From positions 1 to 64,000 of the forward strand of contig JAAWQX010000009.1 of assembly GCA_022800755.1 (NCBI GenBank): DNA of 64,000 nt, written 5' to 3'. The translations under genes were made by a program, and so were the position numbers. Below are positions 32,186 through 41,431 of this stretch, piece by piece (positions within the stretch are counted from its first letter, which is position 1; each line of letters starts with the position of its first letter). The notes under the pieces were generated by a model that saw only the letters and a list, made by a program, of their open reading frames with translations, was not told the DNA's origin and ran no database searches. The stretch is from Oscillospiraceae bacterium (lineage in GTDB: Bacteria; Bacillota; Clostridia; Oscillospirales; Oscillospiraceae).

Positions 32186-33918
32186 CGTTTCAAGCTTTCC
32201 GCGTAGGCTTCAAATTTCGCTACCTTATCCCGGCACTCGTCCATGCTTGCGCCCCGGGCAAGGATGTAGATTTTGATTTTCGGTTCCGTGCCGGAGGGCC
32301 GCACAATGAAAGAAGTCCCATCGCCCAGCTCAAAGTACAGAACATTGGAGCCTTTCATCTCCAGGGTCTCTACCTTACCCAGCCCGGTAACGAACACGCT
32401 GCCGTCCTGATAATCGCGCATACGCATCACGTCCTCGCCGCCCATAGTCTTGGGCGGGTCCTTGCGCAGGTCGGCCATAATGGCTTTCATATTTTTCAGT
32501 CCGTCCAGCCCGGGCATCACCAGGTTGATGGTCTTCTCCGCGAACGCGCCGTACTTCTCATACAACGCGTCCATGGCCTGCTTGAGGGTCATTCCCTTGC
32601 TGTAATAATGGGCCGCCATCTCCGCGATCACCACCGCGGCGGTCACCGCGTCCTTATCCCGGACATAATCGCCCATCATGTAGCCGTAGCTTTCCTCATA
32701 GGCCAGGATATACTGATAAGACCCATCGCTTTGCAGTTTATTGATCTGCTCCGCCAAGAACTTGAATCCAGTGAACGTATCATCAATGCGCACGCCGTTG
32801 GCCTCGCACACCACCCGGGCCATTTCCGTGGTCACGATGGACTTCGCCACCATGGGATTTGCGGGCATAGTGCCTGTGGCCTTCCGTGCGGTGATGATGT
32901 AATCCAGCAGCAGCACGCCCATCTGGTTACCGCTGATGGGGACAAACCCGCCGGTCTCGTCCCGGACCATCACGCCGATGCGATCGGAATCCGGGTCGGT
33001 GCCGATAATCAAGTCGCTGCCCAGCTTGTTCGCCAGGTCAATGGCCAGATAAAAGCCCTCGGGGTTCTCGGGATTGGGGCTGGTCACCGTGGGGAACGTC
33101 CCATCGGGCACCATCTGTTCTTCCACGGGGTACAAATGCTTGATCCCCAGGCGGTGCAGCGCCTCCGGCACCAGCACACGGCCCGCGCCGTGGAATGGGG
33201 TATATACAATTTTCAAATCGTCCGCAACCTTCGCCACCACAGCCTTGTCAATGGCCTGACCCAGCACGCATTCCAAAAACGCCTCGTCCGTTTCGCCGCC
33301 CATCACAGTCACCATACCGGACTTCACGGCCTCATCAAAAGGCATCAACTTGATCCCGTTAAAAATATCGGTTTTCTCCATCTCTGCGGCAATGGCCTCG
33401 GCATAATGGGGAGGCAGCTGTGCGCCGTCGGACCAATAGACCTTATAGCCGTTGTATTCCTTGGGGTTATGGCTGGCAGTGATATTCAGGCCGGCGGTGG
33501 TGCCGTACTTGATGACCGCGAAGCTCAATTCCGGGGTGGGCCGCATCCCGTCGGTGATGCGCACCTTGATTCCGTTGGCTGCCATAACGCCGGTGGCTTC
33601 CCTGGCGAAGAGCTCACTGTTCACCCTGCAGTCGTAAGCAATGGCCACGCCCTTTTCGCAGGCCTCCGGCCCCTCGGCCTTGATGACGTTCGCGAAAGCC
33701 TGGGTGGCGTGGCGGATGATATGTACGTTCATCCGGTGCAGGCCCACCGCCATTTCCCCCCGCAGTCCGGCGGTGCCGAACTCCAGCGGCGCGAAAAAGC
33801 GGGCCTCGATCTCTTTGTCATCGTTCTCGATGGCCTTGAGTTCCTGCCACTCCGCCTCGCTCAACGCGGGGCTGTCCAGCCAGTGCTGATACTCTTCCTT
33901 AAATGTTTTCACAGTCAT
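32182..33918 (-). CDS. pgcA: Phosphoglucomutase/phosphomannomutase family enzyme
   Basis: This 578-residue alpha-D-phosphohexomutase interconverts hexose 1- and 6-phosphates and feeds UDP-sugar synthesis. It has the phosphoserine loop TASHNPKEYNGYKVYW, the metal loop DPDSDRIG and the sugar-binding EESYGYM. A C-terminal phosphate-binding RPSGTEPK is also present. Length and N-terminus (EEYQHWLDSPALSE) are those of the Gram-positive PgcA group. It overlaps the upstream small gene by 20 nt. Confidence 0.93.
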   Translation of the reverse strand: MTVKTFKEEYQHWLDSPALSEAEWQELKAIENDDKEIEARFFAPLEFGTAGLRGEMAVGLHRMNVHIIRHATQAFANVIKAEGPEACEKGVAIAYDCRVNSELFAREATGVMAANGIKVRITDGMRPTPELSFAVIKYGTTAGLNITASHNPKEYNGYKVYWSDGAQLPPHYAEAIAAEMEKTDIFNGIKLMPFDEAVKSGMVTVMGGETDEAFLECVLGQAIDKAVVAKVADDLKIVYTPFHGAGRVLVPEALHRLGIKHLYPVEEQMVPDGTFPTVTSPNPENPEGFYLAIDLANKLGSDLIIGTDPDSDRIGVMVRDETGGFVPISGNQMGVLLLDYIITARKATGTMPANPMVAKSIVTTEMARVVCEANGVRIDDTFTGFKFLAEQINKLQSDGSYQYILAYEESYGYMMGDYVRDKDAVTAAVVIAEMAAHYYSKGMTLKQAMDALYEKYGAFAEKTINLVMPGLDGLKNMKAIMADLRKDPPKTMGGEDVMRMRDYQDGSVFVTGLGKVETLEMKGSNVLYFELGDGTSFIVRPSGTEPKIKIYILARGASMDECRDKVAKFEAYAESLKR

Positions 33919-34216
33919 TCTCCCCTTCCAGTAATGCTTTGGCCTCAGCGTACATGGACTGCGGCACGAACAGGTCCGCCCCCGTGAAGCTGATGCCCGA
34001 ATAGATCTCTCCTAAGTCTCCATCGCCGGAGTTTAACTGCACAGTTGGGATGCCGAAGGATTGCAGCATATTGATGACGATGGCATCCGCCATATGGTCG
34101 CCGTCCCGGTGACACAGGAATACCGGCGGTTCCGGGTCTCCCTTTACGTCCTTGGGCCATTGGGCCAGGGTCTCGCCCACTTTTTTCCGGCCCCATTTTT
34201 TATTTTTTCCGAACAT
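33899..34216 (-). CDS. DUF2007-like small protein
   Basis: This 105-residue protein begins MFGKNKKW. Its core is PVFLCHRDGDHMADAIVINMLQSFGIPTV followed by FTGADLFVPQSMYAEAKALLE, the pattern of the DUF2007 putative signal-transducing family (a ferredoxin-like fold). The start at 34216 has a GAGGCGGGG stretch upstream; longer frames run into rlmH. It overlaps pgcA by 20 nt. Function unknown. Confidence 0.7.
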   Translation of the reverse strand: MFGKNKKWGRKKVGETLAQWPKDVKGDPEPPVFLCHRDGDHMADAIVINMLQSFGIPTVQLNSGDGDLGEIYSGISFTGADLFVPQSMYAEAKALLEGENDCENI

Positions 34217-34226
34217 CGGCCCCGCC

Positions 34227-34709
34227 TCACTTATGATATTTTCTTCCCGCGTTGATGGTAAACACACGGTAGATCTGCTCCGCAAGCATTACCCGGAACA
34301 GGTGATGTGGAAAGGTCATATCGGACACAGACAGCCGAACCTCCGCCCGTTGCTTGACCGATGGATGCAGCCCGTTGGAGCTGCCGATGATAAAGCACAG
34401 CCGACTGTCTCCGGCCAGCGCACGTTCCGCGACCAGCTTCGCCAGTTCCTCGCTGGAAAACTTCGTTCCTTCCACGCACAGGGCAATCACATAAGCGCCC
34501 TGGGGGATTTTCTCCAAGATCGCCCTGGCTTCTTTCTCCAGCGCCCCGACGACCTCCGCCTCGGACGGGTCCTCCAGGGTCTTAACCTCCGGTACTTCCA
34601 CGGTCTCGAAGCGACAGAAAGCCGCCAGACGCTTCTCGTACTCTCGAAAGGCCTCTATGTAGAATTTCTCCCGCAGTTTCCCCGCGCAGATCAGTTTGAC
34701 CGCAAGCAT
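34227..34709 (-). CDS. rlmH: 23S rRNA (pseudouridine-1915-N3)-methyltransferase RlmH
   Basis: RlmH is a small SPOUT methyltransferase acting on helix 69 of 23S rRNA in assembled 70S ribosomes. The 160-residue length is standard. The trefoil-knot SAM site is visible in CFIIGSSNGLHPSV with the C-terminal LSVSDMTFPHHLFRVMLAEQIYR. It overlaps walJ by 19 nt, a linkage seen in Bacillus (walJ region). Confidence 0.96.
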   Translation of the reverse strand: MLAVKLICAGKLREKFYIEAFREYEKRLAAFCRFETVEVPEVKTLEDPSEAEVVGALEKEARAILEKIPQGAYVIALCVEGTKFSSEELAKLVAERALAGDSRLCFIIGSSNGLHPSVKQRAEVRLSVSDMTFPHHLFRVMLAEQIYRVFTINAGRKYHK

Positions 34710-35494
34710 GGCTCCCCGCCTTTCACCGGCACCCGCAACAGGCCCTCCGCCGGCGCGGCGTAGAGCGCCACACCGCCGCAGCCCGCCGCGTCCAGCGCGG
34801 AGCCCACGACTTTCAGCGCCTTATCCGGGGTATTGCATTCCTTGCTGATATGCCCCAGCACCAGGGTTTTCGCCCCCTGCCGTGCCAGAAACACCGCCAA
34901 TTCCCCGCAGCCCTCATTGCACAAATGCCCATGGTCGGACAAAATACGTCGCTTCAGCGACACCGGATACGGCCCCAGCTTCAGCCGGGTAATATCGTGA
35001 TTGCACTCGATCAGCGCCGTATCCACCCCCGCCAGCGCGGCCCGCACAGACTCCGGCACATGGCCCAGGTCAGTACACACCGCCGCCGAACCCGACGGGT
35101 CATCGAAGCGGTAGCCCACGCTTTGGGGCGTATCATGGGGCGTTTCAAAGGCCGTGACCCGCAATTCCCCCAGGAAAAACGGCTCGTCCACCGGCACGAC
35201 CTGCACGCAGCCATCCGTCTCCGGCAGCCGCCGCCACAATTCTGTCGCCACCCTCCGGGGCGCGAAAACCGGCAGTTCCGTGCGCTTGACCAAGGTGGAA
35301 AGCCCCTTGATATGGTCAGAATGTTCATGGGTGATGAGCACGCCGGAAAGCGCCTCCGGCGCGTAGCCCAGGTCATTCAAAAATGTCTTGAGTTTCAAAA
35401 AAGAGATACCCGCGTCGATCAACACCCGGGTTTGCCCGGTGCTGACCAGGGCGCAGTTGCCCGTAGACCCGCTGGCAAAGGTAGTCAGTTCCAT
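34691..35494 (-). CDS. walJ: Metallo-beta-lactamase fold exonuclease WalJ (YycJ)
   Basis: This 267-residue MBL-fold hydrolase has the metal motif THEHSDH and further ligands in CTDLGHV and ECNHD. WalJ is linked to the WalRK regulon and has 5'-3' exonuclease activity associated with mismatch repair in Bacillus relatives. Here it is separated from walRK-yycHI by a murA gene with its own promoter, but the neighbourhood is otherwise the wal locus. Confidence 0.9.
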   Translation of the reverse strand: MELTTFASGSTGNCALVSTGQTRVLIDAGISFLKLKTFLNDLGYAPEALSGVLITHEHSDHIKGLSTLVKRTELPVFAPRRVATELWRRLPETDGCVQVVPVDEPFFLGELRVTAFETPHDTPQSVGYRFDDPSGSAAVCTDLGHVPESVRAALAGVDTALIECNHDITRLKLGPYPVSLKRRILSDHGHLCNEGCGELAVFLARQGAKTLVLGHISKECNTPDKALKVVGSALDAAGCGGVALYAAPAEGLLRVPVKGGEPCLRSN

Positions 35495-35498
35495 AGCC

Positions 35499-36800
35499 TC
35501 ACAGCACCGCGGCGCTGCCCCGCACCGGCTCAGCGCTCACATCCTCCACCCGGCGGATATCCGCGCCCAGGCCGGAAAGCTTGCCCACGAAATCCTCGTA
35601 GCCCCGCTCGATGTAATGCACATCCTCCACCAGGGTCTGCCCCTGGGCGCAAAGCCCCGCAACCACGACGGCGGCGCCGGCCCGCAGGTCGCAGGCGCGC
35701 ACATTGGCGCCGGTAAAGCCCCGCACGCCTACGATGACAGCGGTCTTCCCGTCCACCTGCACTTCCGCGCCCATGCGGCGCAGCTCGTCCATATACTTGA
35801 ACCGGTTATCGTAAATCCCCTCGGTAATCACCCCGGTCCCCTTGGCCAGACACAATAGCACACCCATGAGCGGCTGCATATCCGTGGGAAACCCGGGATA
35901 AGGCTGGGTCTTGATATTGGTGCTGGTCAACTGCCGGGGGCCCTGGACCAGCACGGCGTCGCCGTATTCCTCCACCACGCACCCGGTCTCCCGCAACTTG
36001 GCGCTGATGCACTCCAAATGCCGGGGGATGACGTTTTTCACCAGCACCTCGCCCCCGGTAGCCGCGGCGGCGACCATGAATGTCCCCGCTTCGATCTGGT
36101 CGGGAATGATGGTATAGGTGCCGCCGTGGAGCTTTTCCACGCCGTTTATTTTAATGGTATCGGTGCCCGCGCCGCGGACGTCCGCGCCCATAGAGTTCAA
36201 AAAGTTCGCCAAATCGACGATATGCGGCTCTCTGGCGGCATTTTCAATGACGGTTTTGCCCTTCGCCTGGCAGGCCGCGAGCATGATATTCATGGTCGCG
36301 CCCACGGAGACCTTGTCCAAATAGACTTTCGCCCCCCGCAAGCCGCCTTCCGGGGCGTTGGCGTAGATAAACCCGTCCTCCACCACGAACGCCGCGCCCA
36401 GGGCGGTGATGCCCTTGATATGCTGGTCGATGGGCCGCACGCCGAAGTTGCAGCCGCCGGGCATGGTAGTTTTCGCCGTACCGAACCGGCCCAGCATGGC
36501 GCCGATGAGGTAATAAGACGCCCGGATCTTCCGCATCAGATCAAAGGGCGCGTCCTGAAAATGCACATGGGTGCAATCGATCTCCACAGTGCTTTTATCC
36601 AAATAGCGCACCTTCGCGCCCAGATGCTGCAAGATCGTCAGCAGCATATCCACATCGCTGATCTGGGGCAGGTTTTCCAGGGTGCAGACCCCATCCACCA
36701 TCAAAGCCGCGGGAATGATAGCGACCGCGGCGTTTTTGGCGCCGCTGACCTCCACTTCACCGCGCAAAGGCGTGCCGCCCTGTATCAAATATCGATTCAA
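35499..36800 (-). CDS. murA: UDP-N-acetylglucosamine 1-carboxyvinyltransferase (second copy)
   Basis: This 433-residue MurA paralogue has the same reaction as the copy at 3796. Lys22-Asn23 lie in GAKNAAV, and the catalytic cysteine is Cys117 in MPGGCNFGVRPIDQHI. Low-GC Firmicutes commonly carry two MurA enzymes with partly redundant roles. This copy sits in the wal locus with its own promoter at 36897-36925 and is 4 bp from walJ. Confidence 0.94.
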   Translation of the reverse strand: MNRYLIQGGTPLRGEVEVSGAKNAAVAIIPAALMVDGVCTLENLPQISDVDMLLTILQHLGAKVRYLDKSTVEIDCTHVHFQDAPFDLMRKIRASYYLIGAMLGRFGTAKTTMPGGCNFGVRPIDQHIKGITALGAAFVVEDGFIYANAPEGGLRGAKVYLDKVSVGATMNIMLAACQAKGKTVIENAAREPHIVDLANFLNSMGADVRGAGTDTIKINGVEKLHGGTYTIIPDQIEAGTFMVAAAATGGEVLVKNVIPRHLECISAKLRETGCVVEEYGDAVLVQGPRQLTSTNIKTQPYPGFPTDMQPLMGVLLCLAKGTGVITEGIYDNRFKYMDELRRMGAEVQVDGKTAVIVGVRGFTGANVRACDLRAGAAVVVAGLCAQGQTLVEDVHYIERGYEDFVGKLSGLGADIRRVEDVSAEPVRGSAAVL

Positions 36801-36896
36801 ACTCTCACCTGACCTATTTCAAATAGTCTATGGAAAATCGCCCGGAACGGGGCGGTATCATCCTGATAAATGTAGTTTACCCACTACTAATGCAAT

Positions 36897-36925
36897 AATA
36901 TAGCATGATTCCCTGTAAAAATCAA
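36897..36925 (-). promoter_or_regulatory. Sigma-A promoter of murA-walJ-rlmH
   Basis: TTGATT and TATATT are separated by 17 bp on the minus strand, with a leader of about 90 nt. It lies in the 139-bp gap between yycI and murA. Confidence 0.7.
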
Positions 36926-36939
36926 TCATTTCCAGTCAC

Positions 36940-37773
36940 TCACATAACAGGTTGTTCCTCTCCCGTCGTCATATTCAGGTAAAAAGTACCGGCATCCGTG
37001 TCGATCCGCCATACAGGCGTGAGTTTTCCGCCGCCGGACGCGTCGGGCGTGTACAGATACACCGGGCAGATTTCCCGCAGCTCATTGCACACATAGCCGT
37101 TGCGGTTGACGATGCCCAGAAATCGGGTCAGCAGTGTAGCGCTGTCCAGGGGCCGGAACGATGGATCTTCCCGCTGCAAGTCCAATAGCCGGGTCCCCAC
37201 GATCATCACCAGCGCGTCAGACGTAAAGGTGAATTCGATCTTCCCGTTCACCACAGGTAACCCCTCAAATTCACACACCATCACCACAGTGGTATACGTC
37301 CCGCCGGACGCCGTGGACAATTCCGGCGCGAACCGGCCTTTCAGCCCGGTTTTCCGCAGCAGCGACCGGGCGGTATCCACCGTATCTTTCCCGATCTGGA
37401 TAGGCCGCTCAGACAGCAGCACCTCAAAATCCCCCGTCCCCCGGAAGATTGCCTCGCCCCGTTCGCCCCGGTAATACATGATATTGCCGCTTTGCGCTTC
37501 CTGGGCAGACAGCCGGCCCAAAAGGGCCTCGGCAAACGCCTCCTCCTGTTCCAAGCTCCGGCTCACGGTATAGCCTTTCACGCTGTCATGCGCCGGCAGC
37601 CGGGGCTGGGCCATGGTGATGCCGCTGTCCGTTAAGATCGTTTTCACCGCGGCCAGCACGGTCCGCTCCGCCCTGCGGGTCTGGAGCCAGTCCGAAGCCA
37701 GCAGCGCGATCAAAAACAGATTGACGAACAGCAGGATATAAATAATCAGATTTTTAATCTTCGATGTGAGCAT
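36940..37773 (-). CDS. yycI: YycI-like WalK-associated membrane protein
   Basis: This 277-residue bitopic protein has one N-terminal membrane segment (residues 8-28) and a beta-rich extracellular domain. YycI and YycH bind WalK in the membrane and control its kinase activity. Sequence conservation is low; the call rests on topology and on the order walR-walK-yycH-yycI. It starts 4 bp after yycH. Confidence 0.75.
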   Translation of the reverse strand: MLTSKIKNLIIYILLFVNLFLIALLASDWLQTRRAERTVLAAVKTILTDSGITMAQPRLPAHDSVKGYTVSRSLEQEEAFAEALLGRLSAQEAQSGNIMYYRGERGEAIFRGTGDFEVLLSERPIQIGKDTVDTARSLLRKTGLKGRFAPELSTASGGTYTTVVMVCEFEGLPVVNGKIEFTFTSDALVMIVGTRLLDLQREDPSFRPLDSATLLTRFLGIVNRNGYVCNELREICPVYLYTPDASGGGKLTPVWRIDTDAGTFYLNMTTGEEQPVM

Positions 37774-37777
37774 CCCA

Positions 37778-39130
37778 TCACTCCATCTTCCAGGAGACCG
37801 TCACCCGGTCGCCCAAGTCCTGATAGACCCGCACCGGGTCTGTCCCACCGCAGGCGGCCACCAATGCCGCCGCCTGCACCGCGGGCAGCGGCGTTTGGGT
37901 CTCCCCCGTAAACTGATACTGCCGCAGCATGATCTGCGCCCGGGTCATCACGCCGCCGGACACAGTAAATTCCGCCATCCCGCCGGGGGCGCAACGCACC
38001 TGCATCCCGTCGATAAAGTACGCGAAGCGCACCGTGTATTCATCCCGCCGGGGGTCATACCCCGTACTTTCCAGCCGGATCTCACTGCACTCCGAGGCTT
38101 CCCCGGACAACTCCTGGAGCAGCCGGTACAGCTTTTCCGTCAAGTCCGGCAGCCCCGCCGTTCCCCGCAGGTCCATCTCCGCCGGGGCCGACCCGGATTC
38201 CCGCTCATAGGTGATCACGCCGTCCGTCCCCATGCGCAGGGTGCTGTCGCCGTCCAAATACACGGTGGTACCCCGGGCTTCCTGATAAGACGTGGCCGTA
38301 ATAGCGTTCATGCCGAACAGCTGCAAAACCGCTTCCTGCGTCCCCGCCGGCGCGGCGGGGGTGACAGACACCGCCCGCACCGTATCCGCCACAGGAACGA
38401 TCAAAGTATCTGCGTCCAGCGCGGGCGCGTCCTCCCGCTCAAACACAAAATACGCGTTGTTGGACTGGTACAGTCCCATCCGGGACTCCAGCGCGCTCGC
38501 GTCCACCGCAGTACCGCACCGGTACACCGTTCCGGCAGCATCCGTCACATAATACAAGGCCACGCCGCCGGCTTCCACAGACAAAAACAGCCGCCGGGCA
38601 TAAGCATCCTCCGCGTCTTCGGGCATGGGGATACCCTGCCACACCGCCAGACACACCAGGCTTTGCGGCTCCACGAAATCGAAAAACACACCCGTGCCGG
38701 ACAGGGCCAGTTCCCAAGCCTCCCGGTTCGTCACCACCGGCGCCCCCGCGGTCCCCAGGGCCTCGCCCAAATACACGGAAAACCGGCCATACATTTCGTC
38801 CACTTCCGTATGATAAGCCGCGCCGTGCCGGGTCCCCGCCTCGGGGGATACGGTCATCGCCTGAGGCCGCGCCGCCGCGGCGTACTCCCGCACGCCGGAA
38901 ACCCCAGGCCCCGCGTCCCCGGCGTGAAACAGGCTCACCACCTGTTCTCGCACGGCGGCCAAGCCACCCTGGCCCAGAATCCCGCTCTGGTCGGCAAAAA
39001 AGCAGGCCGAACAAAACAGCGCTACGATCAGCAGGGTCTTCCCATGCTCAACGATCCGCCCCCGGTATCTCCGCAGCCATTCCAGCGCCCGCTCCGCCAG
39101 TTCCCGGGCCTTTTGTTTCCGCTCACTCAT
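37778..39130 (-). CDS. yycH: YycH-like WalK-associated membrane protein
   Basis: This 450-residue bitopic protein has a basic cytoplasmic N-terminus, a membrane segment near residues 30-50 and a large extracellular part. It directly follows walK (8-nt overlap) and precedes yycI, as in Bacillales wal operons. No catalytic motif is visible. The family assignment is by position and architecture. Confidence 0.75.
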   Translation of the reverse strand: MSERKQKARELAERALEWLRRYRGRIVEHGKTLLIVALFCSACFFADQSGILGQGGLAAVREQVVSLFHAGDAGPGVSGVREYAAAARPQAMTVSPEAGTRHGAAYHTEVDEMYGRFSVYLGEALGTAGAPVVTNREAWELALSGTGVFFDFVEPQSLVCLAVWQGIPMPEDAEDAYARRLFLSVEAGGVALYYVTDAAGTVYRCGTAVDASALESRMGLYQSNNAYFVFEREDAPALDADTLIVPVADTVRAVSVTPAAPAGTQEAVLQLFGMNAITATSYQEARGTTVYLDGDSTLRMGTDGVITYERESGSAPAEMDLRGTAGLPDLTEKLYRLLQELSGEASECSEIRLESTGYDPRRDEYTVRFAYFIDGMQVRCAPGGMAEFTVSGGVMTRAQIMLRQYQFTGETQTPLPAVQAAALVAACGGTDPVRVYQDLGDRVTVSWKME

Positions 39131-40565
39131 GCTCCGGCCCCTCCACCGGGAGGGTCACGGTGATAACCGTCCCGCGCCCGGTCTTACTGTCCAGTTTGAG
39201 CGTGCCGTTGTGCCGCAGCACGATCTCGTTAGCGATAGACAGCCCCAGCCCGGTGCCCCCGGATTCCCGGGAGCGGGCCTTATCCACCCGGTAGAATCGG
39301 TCGAACACATGCTCCACATCCTGCCGGGGGATACCGATGCCGTTATCCCGCACGGAGCACCACACCGTGCCGTTTTTCGCCCCGGCAGTGATTTTGATGC
39401 GCCCGCCGTTTTTCGTATACTTGATGGCGTTGGACACCATATTCATCAAAACCTGCTCAATGCGCCCCCGGTCACCCACGATCTCCGGCATGGCACTCAT
39501 GAACTCCAAGGTGAATTCATGCTCATGGTTCTGGGCCTCCAGACGCATGGCACTGTACACATCCTTCACGGACTTTTCAAAGCTGAAGGTCGTAAACTCA
39601 AACTCGATGCTCCCCGCATCGAACCGGGACAGCGTTAAAAGGTCCTGCACGATCTTGCTCATGCGGTCGGACTCGTTGACGATGACGTTCAAAAACTTCG
39701 CTCTCATCTCCGGGTCCATAGCCGGGTCGTCCAGCAGGGTCTCGGAATAGCTTTTCACGCTGGTGATGGGCGTGCGCAGCTCATGGGACACATTCGCCAC
39801 GAACTCTTTGCGCATCTGCTCGGACTTTTTCAGATCGTCCAGCGTATCTTCCAGCGTCCCTGCCATATCGTTAAAGGTCTGTGTCAAAACGCCGATCTCA
39901 TCCCGGGATGGATTGTCCACCTTATGTTCAAAATCCCCGCTGGCTACGCTCTCCGCCGCGTGGGTGAGTTCCTGCAAGGGTGTTACCAGCGTCTTTGCCA
40001 GCAAAAGACTCATCAGCACGGAAATGATCAGACCAATAGCCATCGCCTGCAAAATAATGCGGGACAAGTCCCCATTCAAACTCTGCACAGTGGCCTTATT
40101 GTCGATAATGTATACGATATAGCTGCCGCCCTCGCCGGAAAGCGGGATAGCGACATCCATAAAATCAGCCGCCGCGTCGCTTTTGTACCCGGAAGCCCCG
40201 GTCATGGCGGTAAGGATATTCGCCGTATTCACGATCCCGCCCTCGGGATTATTGCTCCCGGTGAGATACTCCCCGGTCTTCCCGTCCAGGATATAATAAT
40301 TCCGGCTCCCGGAATCGATACCCAGCCGCCCGATATTGGCCTTCAAAATTTCGGAAATGCCCTCCACCGCCTGATCGGAATCGGCGGCGGCCCGCAGGCT
40401 GTCCGCCAACTCCTCATTGGCGAACACGGTCTGCATCCCCTCGTAAAACTGATTCAAATAAAAGCTGCGCACCCCATGGAGCAAAAACGCTCCCACCACC
40501 ACCATAAACGCCACAATGAGCGTCATAATAATGAGCACCAGCTTCGTATAAAGGCTCCGTCCCAT
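39123..40565 (-). CDS. walK: Sensor histidine kinase WalK
   Basis: This 480-residue membrane kinase has membrane segments near residues 10-30 and 170-190 with about 130 extracellular residues between. A HAMP domain (LVTPLQELTHAAESVASGDF), a HisKA domain with the phospho-accepting His near residue 261 (VSHELRTPITS) and an HATPase domain (NAIKYTKNGG, GGTGLGLSI) follow. Unlike Bacillus WalK, no PAS domain separates HAMP from HisKA. It pairs with walR but is separated from it by a 170-bp palindromic element. WalRK controls cell-wall hydrolases. Confidence 0.9.
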   Translation of the reverse strand: MGRSLYTKLVLIIMTLIVAFMVVVGAFLLHGVRSFYLNQFYEGMQTVFANEELADSLRAAADSDQAVEGISEILKANIGRLGIDSGSRNYYILDGKTGEYLTGSNNPEGGIVNTANILTAMTGASGYKSDAAADFMDVAIPLSGEGGSYIVYIIDNKATVQSLNGDLSRIILQAMAIGLIISVLMSLLLAKTLVTPLQELTHAAESVASGDFEHKVDNPSRDEIGVLTQTFNDMAGTLEDTLDDLKKSEQMRKEFVANVSHELRTPITSVKSYSETLLDDPAMDPEMRAKFLNVIVNESDRMSKIVQDLLTLSRFDAGSIEFEFTTFSFEKSVKDVYSAMRLEAQNHEHEFTLEFMSAMPEIVGDRGRIEQVLMNMVSNAIKYTKNGGRIKITAGAKNGTVWCSVRDNGIGIPRQDVEHVFDRFYRVDKARSRESGGTGLGLSIANEIVLRHNGTLKLDSKTGRGTVITVTLPVEGPEHE

Positions 40566-40576
40566 ACCCTATCTCC

Positions 40577-40744
40577 AGCTTCGCAGAATTCGGCTCCGCA
40601 GAGCCGAAAAAAATCAAATCATTTTTCAGGCAGCTTCGCCGCCCGAAAAATACCGCTCGCGTAGTGCGCGTGCGAGCGCAGCGAGTGCGCAAACGCAGCG
40701 TACCCCCTCAGATTGACGCAAACCTACGGTTTGCGTCAATCTGA
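40577..40744 (+). repeat. Structured palindromic element, copy A
   Basis: This 168-bp intergenic element between walR and walK consists of four successive hairpins joined by conserved linkers. It aligns along its length with copy B at 43749-43911. Hairpin 1 is an 8-bp stem with a CGCA loop (589-608). Hairpin 2 contains GGCAGCTTCGCCGCC. Hairpin 3 follows CTCGCGTAG. Hairpin 4 is a perfect 17-bp stem with loop TAC (708-744). The walR stop codon lies inside the hairpin 4 arm. Stem sequences differ from copy B in a pairing-preserving way. Confidence 0.8.
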
Positions 40745-41431
40745 AAAATAATACCCCGCCCCCCGCCGGGTGATGATATACTCCGGCTCGGCGGGATTTT
40801 TCTCCAGCTTCTCACGGAACCGCCGCATCGCCACGTCCACCGTGCGCAGATCGCCGTAGTAGTCGTACTGCCAAACCTCCCGCATCAGCTCTTCCCGGGT
40901 AAACACCTTCCCCGGCTCGGCGGCCATGAGATGGATGATGTTATACTCCCGCTCGGTCAGATCGATCTCCTTGCCGTCCCGGAACACGCTGTGCCGGTCG
41001 GTATCGATGGTCAGGTCCTTGATATGGATAACGCTGTCGGTCTTCTCCTCCGCCGGCGCGGGCACAGCCACCCGCCGGATATTCGCCCGCACCCGGGCCA
41101 TCAGTTCCCGGATGGAAAAGGGCTTTGTGATATAGTCGTCCGCGCCGATTTCCAGCCCGAACACCTTGTCCGTCTCGTCCTCCCGGGCGGTGAGCATGAT
41201 AATGGGCACATTGTTCCCGTCATCCCGCAAAGCCTTGCAGACCTCGAACCCGTCCATATAGGGCAGCATGATATCCAGCAAAATAATATCCGGGTCCGTT
41301 TCCCGGGCCAGACGCAGCGCCTCCGCCCCGTCGTACGCCTCCGCGGTCTCGAACTCATTTTTTTGTAAATTGTATTTCAAAATGTCCACGATGGCCTTTT
41401 CATCGTCGACGATCAGCACTTTCTTAGCCAT
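40736..41431 (-). CDS. walR: Response regulator WalR
   Basis: This 231-residue OmpR/PhoB-type regulator has a receiver domain with the phospho-acceptor Asp in IILLDIMLPYMDG and conserved Lys in ITKPFSIRELMARV. A winged-helix domain ends in TVDVAMRRFREKLEKNPAEPEYIITRRGAGYYF. Length and C-terminal motif match WalR/YycF. It overlaps the Nudix gene by 8 nt. Its last codons are part of a 17-bp palindrome. Confidence 0.93.
   Translation of the reverse strand: MAKKVLIVDDEKAIVDILKYNLQKNEFETAEAYDGAEALRLARETDPDIILLDIMLPYMDGFEVCKALRDDGNNVPIIMLTAREDETDKVFGLEIGADDYITKPFSIRELMARVRANIRRVAVPAPAEEKTDSVIHIKDLTIDTDRHSVFRDGKEIDLTEREYNIIHLMAAEPGKVFTREELMREVWQYDYYGDLRTVDVAMRRFREKLEKNPAEPEYIITRRGAGYYFSD

Noticed and set aside
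37766-39163. Long plus-strand frame opposite yycH
   Set aside because: Low-complexity Arg/His/Pro composition and no ribosome binding site; antisense artefact.
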